A stretch of DNA of 36,847 nucleotides, from positions 9,785,503 to 9,822,349 of the forward strand of contig NC_049987.1 in NCBI RefSeq assembly GCF_000003815.2, written 5' to 3'. The stretch's first letter is position 1, and each line of letters starts with the position of its first letter. Both the position numbers and the translations under genes were made by a program. This stretch comes from Branchiostoma floridae. Taxonomy: Eukaryota > Chordata > Leptocardii > Amphioxiformes > Branchiostomatidae. Positions 28,213 through 36,847 of the stretch are shown in pieces. The notes beneath the pieces are model-generated. The model ran no database searches. It was not told the DNA's origin and worked only from the letters and a program-made list of their open reading frames with translations.

Positions 28213-28657
28213 TCTAAAGGAATCTGGGCTAAAAAATTATCTGGCCCGCAAAGCGTTGTTTTAGGTGGACCATAAATTCCCATTAATAAACCATAACTGA
28301 TATGAAAAGGAATTTCGATGAAAGCTTGTGTATTACTGGCATGATCATGCACGAACGTTTCGTGACCCGATCGATCCTCGGACGTTTACGTTTATTTGTA
28401 CTGAGTGCTCCGGTCAGGCTCCGGGTATTGAAAACGACCTCTAGCGGATAGCGGCTAGGTGCATTTTGAAATGTGATAGAAATCGTTGCGTCGGCTAGAT
28501 TTGGGTGAAAATTTTTTTATTGTCTAACAAACGTGTGTGCTTACAATAGAAAGCAAAACATCTCCAAATAGACTGTGTTTTAATTGGATTTGCGGACATA
28601 GAAGTTGTGTGTTAAAGCATTGAATTCAATGGGGCGATCTAATTGTGTAATGAGACC
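28213..28657. mobile_element. Harbinger-like MITE, left copy, 5'-truncated
   Basis: About 99% identical by eye to 34918-35363, with five substitutions or so and one A-run length difference. It ends AATGAGACC followed by TTA. The first 33 bp present in the right copy, including its outer terminal repeat, are missing here. It has no ORF of note. Confidence 0.75.
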
Positions 28658-28703
28658 TTAGCGGTTTCGCCAAGGGGAAACTTCATTCAGCCATATCACA
28701 CAT

Positions 28704-29162
28704 GTGACAACGAAGGGCTCCAAACGACTACACTTTCTCCGCTTACTGGCCAAGGGCGGCATGCTCCCTAATGACCTGTTAACTGTCTACACTACCCTAG
28801 TGAGGCCAGTGTTGGAATGTGCCCACGTTGTCTTCGTTGGATGTACTGAGTCTCAGAGGAACACACTCGAACGCGTACAGAAACGAGCTCTGCGTATCAT
28901 CTACGGACACAGCAGCAACCCAGCGTCGGTAACTCCCGTGCCCACCCTGCAGTCCAGACGAGAAAACGCTGCAAGATCGTTATACACACAGATGCTGGCC
29001 AGTGACCATCCTTAGCACTTTATGGTCCCTGACGACAGGGGGGTTGCGACAGGACGAACACTGCGTAACTCCAGTCACCGAACACTACCTAAATGCAGGA
29101 CCGAAAGACTCTGACGATCTTTCTTACACCAAGCCACAGTGCTTCACAACAACTCGTTTTAA
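28704..29162 (+). pseudogene. LINE reverse transcriptase C-terminal fragment
   Basis: One frame of 153 codons is interrupted by two stops. The first part has TTLVRPVLECAHVVFVG and TLERVQKRALRIIYG, the thumb/C-terminal region typical of non-LTR retrotransposon RTs (CR1, L2, Jockey-like), where the usual form is RPVLEYA...IQKRALRII. After the first stop the same frame continues with GRTLRNSSHRTLPKC and RSFLHQATVLHNNSF, matching the usual end of these ORF2 proteins. The RT catalytic core is absent: a 5'-truncated copy. Non-coding 3' sequence follows to the TTTGAT-type tail at about 29378-29398. The likely insertion start is near 28690. Confidence 0.8.
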
Positions 29163-29395
29163 TCTAATCTTACAGACAGTTTGAAATGTTCACAAACTGC
29201 AATTTCTAATTCTTTTGAAAATGAATGACTACACGTGTTTGTATTTTATATGTACGAAGTTTTAAGCATGTTTCAGATGTCAATTTCTCTCCTCCGTTAT
29301 GATTTTTAACACATCGTTTTTAAACACTGTAAATTAGCGACTTATTCAGAACATGTCTGCTACGCTAATAAAATTCTTTGATTTGATTGATTTGA
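29163..29395 (+). mobile_element. LINE 3' UTR with TTTGAT tail
   Basis: AT-rich sequence downstream of the RT fragment ends 'ttctttgatttgattgattt'. Short TTGAT-type tandem tails are common on CR1/L2-type elements. The tail directly abuts the first satellite monomer. Confidence 0.65.
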
Positions 29396-30945
29396 TTTCG
29401 AGCCTTGTAGAAAAGTAAGGAAGTAATTTTGAGTACTCAAATTGCTTTCTGCCTACTCGTTACGGGTTTCACTATGAACTTCAAGTGACAAAAGTAACGC
29501 ACATTTTGTGGAATATTCTGAAAGTTCCACCGTATGGGGTCACTTTGCGGTTACCGAAGGGTTCGCCTAGCAGTTACCCCCGGCGCAGCTTCACTCGCTT
29601 TCGAGCCTTGTAGAAAAGTAAGGAAGTAATTTTTAGCACTCAAATTGCTTTCTGCCTTCTCGACACGGGTTTTACTATGACATTCAAGTGATAAAAGTAA
29701 CGCACATTTTGTTGAAGATTCTGGAGGTTCGATCGTATGGGGTCATTTTGCGGTTACCGAAGGGTTCGCCAAGCGGTTACCCCCGGCGCAGCTTCACTCG
29801 CTTTCGAGCCTTGTAGAAAAGTAAGGAAGTAATTTTTAGCACTCAAATTGCTTTCTGCCTTCTCGACACGGGTTTTACTATGACATTCAAGTGATAAAAG
29901 TAACGCACATTTTGTTGAAGATTCTGGAGGTTCGATCGTATGGGGTCACTTTGCGGTTACCGAAGGGTTCGCCTAGCGGTTACCCCCGGCGCAGCTTCAC
30001 TCGCTTTCGAGCCTTGTAGAAAAGTAAGGAAGTAATTTTTAGCACTCAAATTGCTTTCTGCCTTCTCGACACGGGTTTTACTATGACATTCAAGTGATAA
30101 AAGTAACGCACATTTTGTGGAATATTCTGAAAGTTCCACCGTATGGGGTCACTTTGCGGTTACCGAAGGGTTCGCCAAGCGGTTACCCCCGGCGCAGCTT
30201 CATTCGCTTTCGAGCCTTGTAGAAAAGTAAGGAAGTAATTTTTAGCACTCAAATTGCTTTCTGCCTTCTCGACACGGGTTTTACTATGACATTCAAGTGA
30301 TAAAAGTAACGCACATTTTGTTGAAGATTCTGGAGGTTCGATCGTATGGGGTCACTTTGCGGTTACCGAAGGGTTCGCCAAGCGGTTACCCCCGGCGCAG
30401 CTTTACTCGCTTTCGAGCCTTGTAGAAAAGTAAGGAAGTAATTTTTAGCACTCAAATTGCTTTCTGCCTTCTCGACACGGGTTTTACTATGACATTCAAG
30501 TGATAAAAGTAACGCACATTTTGTTGAAGATTCTGGAGGTTCGATCGTATGGGGTCACTTTGCGGTTACCGAAGGGTTCGCCTAGCGGTTACCCCCGGCG
30601 CAGCTTCACTCGCTTTCGAGCCTTGTAGAAAAGTAAGGAAGTAATTTTTAGCACTCAAATTGCTTTCTGCCTTCTCGACACGGGTTTTACTATGACATTC
30701 AAGTGATAAAAGTAACGCACATTTTGTTGAAGATTCTGAAAGTTCCACCGTATGGGGTCACTTTGTGGTTACCGAAGGGTTCGCCAAGCGGTTACCCCCG
30801 GCGCAGCTTTACTCGCTTTCGAGCCTTGTAGAAAAGTAAGGAAGTAATTTTTAGCACTCAAATTGCTTTCTGCCTTCTCGACACGGGTTTTACTATGACA
30901 TTCAAGTGATAAAAGTAACGCACATTTTGTTGAAGATTCTGGAGG

Positions 30946-31045
30946 NNNNNNNNNNNNNNNNNNNNNNNNNNNNNNNNNNNNNNNNNNNNNNNNNNNNNNN
31001 NNNNNNNNNNNNNNNNNNNNNNNNNNNNNNNNNNNNNNNNNNNNN
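30946..31045. other. assembly gap, 100 N, in satellite
   Basis: The monomer register before and after the gap needs 68 + 203k bases, so 100 is a placeholder and the true array length is unknown. The sequence after the gap repeats the 'gaaagttccaccg' monomer seen at 30614. Confidence 0.9.
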
Positions 31046-32073
31046 ACTCGCTTTCGAGCCTTGTAGAAAAGTAAGGAAGTAATTTTTAGCACTCAAATTG
31101 CTTTCTGCCTTCTCGACACGGGTTTTACTATGACATTCAAGTGATAAAAGTAACGCACATTTTGTTGAAGATTCTGAAAGTTCCACCGTATGGGGTCACT
31201 TTGTGGTTACCGAAGGGTTCGCCAAGCGGTTACCCCCGGCGCAGCTTTACTCGCTTTCGAGCCTTGTAGAAAAGTAAGGAAGTAATTTTTAGCACTCAAA
31301 TTGCTTTCTGCCTTCTCGACACGGGTTTTACTATGACATTCAAGTGATAAAAGTAACGCACATTTTGTTGAAGATTCTGGAGGTTCGATCGTATGGGGTC
31401 ACTTTGCGGTTACCGAAGGGTTCGCCTAGCGGTTACCCCCGGCGCAGCTTCACTCGCTTTCGAGCCTTGTAGAAAAGTAAGGAGGTAATTTTTAGCACTC
31501 AAATTGCTTTCTGCCTTCTCGACACGGGTTTTACTATGACATTCAAGTGATAAAAGTAACGCACATTTTGTTGAAGATTCTGGAGGTTCGATCGTATGGG
31601 GTCACTTTGCGGTTACCGAAGGGTTCGCCTAGCGGTTACCCCCGGCGCAGCTTCACTCGCTTTCGAGCCTTGTAGAAAAGTAAGGAGGTAATTTTTAGCA
31701 CTCAAATTGCTTTCTGCCTTCTCGACACGGGTTTTACTATGACATTCAAGTGATAAAAGTAACGCACATTTTGTTGAAGATTCTGGAGGTTCGATCGTAT
31801 GGGGTCACTTTGCGGTTACCGAAGGGTTCGCCTAGCGGTTACCCCCGGCGCAGCTTCACTCGCTTTCGAGCCTTGTAGAAAAGTAAGGAGGTAATTTTTA
31901 GCACTCAAATTGCTTTCTGCCTTCTCGACACGGGTTTTACTATGACATTCAAGTGATAAAAGTAACGCACATTTTGTTGAAGATTCTGAAAGTTCCACCG
32001 TATGGGGTCACTTTGTGGTTACCGAAGGGTTCGCCAAGCGGTTACCCCCGGCGCAGCTTTACTCGCTTTCGAG

Positions 32074-32299
32074 NNNNNNNNNNNNNNNNNNNNNNNNNNN
32101 NNNNNNNNNNNNNNNNNNNNNNNNNNNNNNNNNNNNNNNNNNNNNNNNNNNNNNNNNNNNNNNNNNNNNNNNNNNNNNNNNNNNNNNNNNNNNNNNNNNN
32201 NNNNNNNNNNNNNNNNNNNNNNNNNNNNNNNNNNNNNNNNNNNNNNNNNNNNNNNNNNNNNNNNNNNNNNNNNNNNNNNNNNNNNNNNNNNNNNNNNNN
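32074..32299. other. assembly gap, 226 N, in satellite
   Basis: 226 equals one 203-bp monomer plus the 23 bases missing from the interrupted monomer. Its length therefore keeps the satellite register and looks like a measured rather than arbitrary gap. Confidence 0.85.
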
Positions 32300-34884
32300 A
32301 TTTTTAGCACTCAAATTGCTTTCTGCCTTCTCGACACGGGTTTTACTATGACATTCAAGTGATAAAAGTAACGCACATTTTGTTGAAGATTCTGGAGGTT
32401 CGATCGTATGGGGTCACTTTGCGGTTACCGAAGGTTCGCCTAGCGATTACCCCCGGCGCAGCTTCACTCGCTTTCGAGCCTTGTAGAAAAGTAAGGAGGT
32501 AATTTTTAGCACTCAAATTGCTTTCTGCCTTCTCGACACGGGTTTTACTATGACATTCAAGTGATAAAAGTAACGCACATTTTGTTGAAGATTCTGGAGG
32601 TTCGATCGTATGGGGTCACTTTGCGGTTACCGAAGGGTTCGCCTAGCGGTTACCCCCGGCGCAGCTTCACTCGCTTTCGAGCCTTGTAGAAAAGTAAGGA
32701 GGTAATTTTTAGCACTCAAATTGCTTTCTGCCTTCTCGACACGGGTTTTACTATGACATTCAAGTGATAAAAGTAACGCACATTTTGTTGAAGATTCTGG
32801 AGGTTCGATCGTATGGGGTCACTTTGCGGTTACCGAAGGGTTCGCCTAGCGGTTACCCCCGGCGCAGCTTCACTCGCTTTCGAGCCTTGTAGAAAAGTAA
32901 GGAGGTAATTTTTAGCACTCAAATTGCTTTCTGCCTTCTCGACACGGGTTTTACTATGACATTCAAGTGATAAAAGTAACGCACATTTTGTTGAAGATTC
33001 TGGAGGTTCGATCGTATGGGGTCACTTTGCGGTTACCGAAGGGTTCGCCTAGCGGTTACCCCCGGCGCAGCTTCACTCGCTTTCGAGCCTTGTAGAAAAG
33101 TAAGGAGGTAATTTTTAGCACTCAAATTGCTTTCTGCCTTCTCGACACGGGTTTTACTATGACATTCAAGTGATAAAAGTAACGCACATTTTGTTGAAGA
33201 TTCTGGAGGTTCGATCGTATGGGGTCACTTTGCGGTTACCGAAGGGTTCGCCTAGCGGTTACCCCCGGCGCAGCTTCACTCGCTTTCGAGCCTTGTAGAA
33301 AAGTAAGGAGGTAATTTTTAGCACTCAAATTGCTTTCTGCCTTCTCGACACGGGTTTTACTATGACATTCAAGTGATAAAAGTAACGCACATTTTGTTGA
33401 AGATTCTGAAAATTCCACCGTATGGGGTCACTTTGTGGTTACCGAAGGGTTCGCCAAGCGGTTACCCCCGGCGCAGCTTTACTCGCTTTCGAGCCTTGTA
33501 GAAAAGTAAGGAAGTAATTTTTAGCGCTAGCACTCAAATTGCTTTCTGCCTTCTCGACACGGGTTTTACTATGACATTCAAGTGATAAAAGTAACGCACA
33601 TTTTGTTGAAGATTCTGGAGGTTCGATCGTATGGGGTCACTTTGCGGTTACCGAAGGGTTCGCCTAGCGGTTACCCCCGGCGCAGCTTCACTCGCTTTCG
33701 AGCCTTGTAGAAAAGTAAGGAGGTAATTTTTAGCACTCAAATTGCTTTCTGCCTTCTCGACACGGGTTTTACTATGACATTCAAGTGATAAAAGTAACGC
33801 ACATTTTGTTGAAGATTCTGGAGGTTCGATCGTATGGGGTCACTTTGCGGTTACCGAAGGGTTCGCCTAGCGGTTACCCCCGGCGCAGCTTCACTCGCTT
33901 TCGAGCCTTGTAGAAAAGTAAGGAGGTAATTTTTAGCACTCAAATTGCTTTCTGCCTTCTCGACACGGGTTTTACTATGACATTCAAGTGATAAAAGTAA
34001 CGCACATTTTGTTGAAGATTCTGGAGGTTCGATCGTATGGGGTCACTTTGCGGTTACCGAAGGGTTCGCCTAGCGGTTACCCCCGGCGCAGCTTCACTCG
34101 CTTTCGAGCCTTGTAGAAAAGTAAGGAGGTAATTTTTAGCACTCAAATTGCTTTCTGCCTTCTCGACACGGGTTTTACTATGACATTCAAGTGATAAAAG
34201 TAACGCACATTTTGTTGAAGATTCTGGAGGTTCGATCGTATGGGGTCACTTTGCGGTTACCGAAGGGTTCGCCTAGCGGTTACCCCCGGCGCAGCTTCAC
34301 TCGCTTTCGAGCCTTGTAGAAAAGTAAGGAGGTAATTTTTAGCACTCAAATTGCTTTCTGCCTTCTCGACACGGGTTTTACTATGACATTCAAGTGATAA
34401 AAGTAACGCACATTTTGTTGAAGATTCTGGAGGTTCGATCGTATGGGGTCACTTTGCGGTTACCGAAGGGTTCGCCTAGCGGTTACCCCCGGCGCAGCTT
34501 CACTCGCTTTCGAGCCTTGTAGAAAAGTAAGGAGGTAATTTTTAGCACTCAAATTGCTTTCTGCCTTCTCGACACGGGTTTTACTATGACATTCAAGTGA
34601 TAAAAGTAACGCACATTTTGTTGAAGATTCTGGAGGTTCGATCGTATGGGGTCACTTTGCGGTTACCGAAGGGTTCGCCTAGCGGTTACCCCCGGCGCAG
34701 CTTCATTCGCTTTCGAGCCTTGTAGAAAAGTAAGGAGGTAATTTTTAGCACTCAAATTGCTTTCTGCCTTCTCGACACGGGTTTTACTATGACATTCAAG
34801 TGATAAAAGTAACGCACATTTTGTTGAAGATTCTGAAAGTTCCACCGTATGGGGTCACTTTGCGGTTACCGAAGGGTTCGCTTA

Positions 34885-35363
34885 GGGTCTCATTCCTGTA
34901 TTACTCCGAGTGTAGAGTCTAAAGGAATCCGGGCTAAAAAAATTATCTGGCCCGCAAAGCGTTGTTTTAGGTGGACCATAAATTCCCATTAATAAACCAT
35001 AACTGATATGAAAAGGAATTTCGATGAAAGCTTGTGTATTACTGGCATGATCATGCACGAACGTTTCGTGACCCGATCGATCCTCGGACGTTTACGTTTA
35101 TTTGTACTGAGTGCTCCGGTCAGGCTCCGGGTATTGAAAACGACCTCTAGCGGATAGCGGCTAGGTGCATTTTGAAATGTGATAGAAATCGTTGCGTCAG
35201 CTAGATTTGGGTGAAAATTTTTTTATTGTCTAACAAACGTGTGTGATTACAATAGAAAGCAAAACATCTCCAAATAGACTGTGTTTTAATTGGATTTGCG
35301 GACATAGAAGTTGTGTGTTAAAGCATTGAATTCAATGGGGCAATCTAATTGTGTAATGAGACC
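34885..35363. mobile_element. Harbinger-like MITE, right copy, complete
   Basis: Begins GGGTCTCATT and ends AATGAGACC (complement GGTCTCATT), flanked by TTA at 34882-34884 and 35364-35366. A 3-bp TTA/TWA target duplication with GG-starting terminal repeats is typical of PIF/Harbinger. 479 bp, no transposase. It terminates the satellite array inside a monomer (gggttcgc|TTA). The 445-bp body is duplicated at 28213-28657. Confidence 0.65.
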
Positions 35364-35366
35364 TTA

Positions 35367-36263
35367 AGAGCCAACAACTGCAGTTTACCACAGATTCGCT
35401 CTGCGGCGCTAGTGAATTGCATTGGAGAAAAGAAGGCAGGATATGAAGCGGGATCCCGGGACCTTATATTAAAATCTTGAAGGTTTAAAGGTCACAAAAG
35501 TTGCAAAACCGACAAGAAAACTTATTGACAAAAAATATCTTATATTTATCTTAATATCATTTTGTGTGGAATTAACGAAATGACATAACTTTGTGAAGCT
35601 TAGTAGTACGTTTTGTCGCCCTGACCACATGTGCGTGTCAGGGGTCAACGAAAGTTGCGGAAGCCGCAAGTTGTTTACCTTCACGTTTAAAGTCATAATC
35701 TACGCTAACAGCGGTAAGTGAGCGTTTCAAATGGATTCCTAACACAAAAGGAACCGTATAGATATCATGTTTCAAACGAAGGCTTGTCTGATCGCGATTA
35801 AAAGGAAGAAAGTGTCAAGTGGGGAGGGGGGCACGTCACAACGTGGGTAAATTTTAGAGTGAACGTAGTTGGTCTGTTGATAAGCAGCTTCTTCCCTTCA
35901 GATCGGGGTTGTTACTGTATATGAAGAAAGTTAAAACATACCTTTGTCAAAACCCCAGTGGTTGTAATAAATATAAGTAGCCACGGCAAGGCGTTTCAAC
36001 AAGTTATGGATAGTCAGCAAAATTATAGGGTGAATGTGAATTTCATAAAAATTTGGCCAGGAACCAGTCTGCAGGAAGGGTCCCTGCATACTGTACTCTA
36101 TGAGTGTGACTGGTTTATATCTGCTTCTAGATTTCGGCTGCACTACTTTTTCTTTTACCTGGGGGTTGCGTAGGAATACACAACTGTATCCTGCCATCAG
36201 TACTAGACAGTACAATTATAGCCCTTAAATTAAGTACTGAAGAATGACTTGAATTTGTTTCAG
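35367..36263 (+). promoter_or_regulatory. upstream region with probable 5' UTR exon and intron
   Basis: A strong donor (acagcg|GTAAGTGAG, GT at 35714) and an acceptor (gaatttgtttcag, ending 36263) could define a 550-bp intron ahead of the lysine-rich gene. The sequence before the donor has an in-frame stop at 35696, so that exon would be 5' UTR. No TATA box assigned. ORFs in this interval lie mostly in the putative intron. Confidence 0.4.
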
Positions 36264-36270
36264 GTGAAAA

Positions 36271-36294
36271 ATGGCACAGCCATTGCGAACATGA
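36271..36294 (+). promoter_or_regulatory. 7-codon uORF overlapping the main start (ATGA)
   Basis: The first ATG after the acceptor encodes MAQPLRT and stops at TGA 36292-36294, which shares ATGA with the main ATG at 36291. Such overlap can allow reinitiation. This matters only if the transcript starts or splices as proposed. Confidence 0.4.
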
Positions 36295-36847
36295 AACCTT
36301 CTCATGTCCAACTGAAGAGACAGAAAAGGAGGGAGAACAGAAGAAAGAGTCGTGAGAAAAAGAGACTTTGGAACCTGAGGACGGAGTCTCTTGCACTTGA
36401 AAAACCCACAGATACATCATCAAAGAGCTTCAAAGAAGAAACAGAACTTGTACAAGAAACAACCCAAACCTTCGTAAGTGGTAACAAAAACAAAAGAGAA
36501 GCGATGGACCAAAATAGAAAGAAGAAGGAGATGAATCTGAAACAACCTTCCCCCTCAAACACAAGTAAGACAATCAAATCTCCACCAAAAGCAAAACGTT
36601 TGAAAGATAAAGGCAAACATCTTGCAGAAAAACCCACCAATAATGACAGTACTACAGGACAAGACTCAAAACAGAAAAACGGGTCAGAAAAGAGACCTTT
36701 GTCTCAAGGCAAAGAGAAGCCAACCTTGGCAAAACGTCTAAAAACAAAGAAGCTGGATGAAAAAGATAGAGTCAGCACTGTTTCAGGTAGTGGTCTGACT
36801 GCCAGATTTGACTTCAGCTCTCCTCAAAAGCTTTTGAAAGCATCATT
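36291..36847 (+). CDS. lysine-rich, probably nuclear protein, N-terminal part (runs off the window)
   Basis: Open frame of 185 codons from ATG 36291 to the window end, also open upstream to 36234. The N-terminus is strongly basic (KRQKRRENRRKSREKKR), a likely nuclear or nucleolar localisation signal. The rest is Lys/Ser/Thr/Gln-rich and low in hydrophobics, with dispersed KR/KK clusters (NKNKRE, NRKKKE, KAKRLKDK, LAKRLKTKKLDEK), so probably disordered. It ends with a less charged stretch, LTARFDFSSPQKLLKAS. No catalytic domain lies in the visible part. The style resembles N-terminal regions of ribosome-biogenesis factors such as RRP8, but no diagnostic motif is visible and I do not assign it. 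Minus-strand ORFs over this region are shadows. Confidence 0.7.
   Translation, partial: MKPSHVQLKRQKRRENRRKSREKKRLWNLRTESLALEKPTDTSSKSFKEETELVQETTQTFVSGNKNKREAMDQNRKKKEMNLKQPSPSNTSKTIKSPPKAKRLKDKGKHLAEKPTNNDSTTGQDSKQKNGSEKRPLSQGKEKPTLAKRLKTKKLDEKDRVSTVSGSGLTARFDFSSPQKLLKAS

Larger units (their letters stand above)
29396..34881. repeat. 203-bp satellite array, about 27 monomers
   Basis: Monomers beginning 'tttcgagccttgtagaaaag' recur every 203 bp: 29396, 29599, 29802, 30005, 30208, 30411, 30614, 30817, then after a gap 31052, 31255, 31458, 31661, 31864, 32067, one inside a gap, 32472, and so on to 34711, where the last is cut short. One monomer has a 6-bp insertion (about 33525) and one a 1-bp deletion (about 32434). 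Two diagnostic forms exist: 'ggaggttcgatcg' and 'gaaagttccaccg'. 203 is not a multiple of 3, and the repeated 60-aa minus-strand ORF is an accident of the monomer, not a gene. Confidence 0.95.

Noticed and set aside
29957-34845. Repeated 60-aa minus-strand ORFs (MELSESSTKCALLLS...)
   Set aside because: They recur once per 203-bp satellite monomer. The monomer is not a multiple of 3, and the ORF has no context of a gene.
29396-34881. CRISPR array
   Set aside because: The whole 203-bp unit is conserved with no unique spacers, and the genome is eukaryotic.
28213-35363. LTR retrotransposon reading of the two 445-bp direct repeats
   Set aside because: There are no TG...CA ends, primer-binding site or gag/pol between them. 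The ends are inverted repeats with TTA flanks, and the interior is satellite.
36127-36640. Minus-strand ORFs of 98 and 112 aa
   Set aside because: Phe/Leu/Ser-rich antisense shadows of the Lys/Glu-rich plus-strand frame.

Overview
The window looks like nuclear DNA from an invertebrate deuterostome, most likely a cephalochordate (amphioxus, Branchiostoma-like). This is inferred from intron-containing animal genes, a clear CD164/endolyn orthologue, single-exon LRR receptor genes in tandem, and dense short non-autonomous transposons. No species can be proved from the sequence alone. There are three runs of N (9270-9369, 30946-31045, 32074-32299).

Layout. (1) 1-8640: two tandem copies of a minus-strand, single-exon gene for a type I membrane LRR receptor. 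The distal copy (6489-7958) is intact at 489 aa. The proximal copy (4176-5415) keeps its ectodomain and membrane segment, but its cytoplasmic tail is deleted and frameshifted. Its old 3' flank (about 184-463) lies 3.7 kb away, separated by nested repeats: two about 1.4-kb elements with (GAAA)n tails inside a degenerate about 90-bp tandem array. (2) 8641-10532: a Penelope-like or hammerhead-like remnant, an inverted-repeat element cut by a gap, and a 944-bp piggyBac-type MITE with TTAA target duplications and five perfect CRE octamers. (3) 11528-17875: a six-exon plus-strand gene for CD164 (sialomucin core protein 24, endolyn), with all introns in phase 1 and a C-terminal YHTL lysosomal/endocytic signal, followed by a long 3' UTR or intergenic stretch. 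(4) 22168-23565: the last three exons of an unidentified gene with an acidic C-terminus. (5) 23640-28200: mostly non-coding, with fold-back elements and a small decayed ORF at 27462-27683. (6) 28213-35366: two about 99% identical Harbinger-like MITE copies bracketing a LINE 3' fragment and an array of about 27 visible or inferred copies of a 203-bp satellite monomer, with a local 7-monomer higher-order period. (7) 36291 to the window end: the 5' part of a lysine-rich, probably nuclear or nucleolar protein, with a likely 5' UTR intron and a 7-codon uORF that overlaps the main start codon.

The genes do not form an operon or an obvious pathway. The main interest lies in the LRR receptor pair with its repeated NxxY tail, the exon duplication in the CD164 mucin domain, and the satellite/MITE structure.
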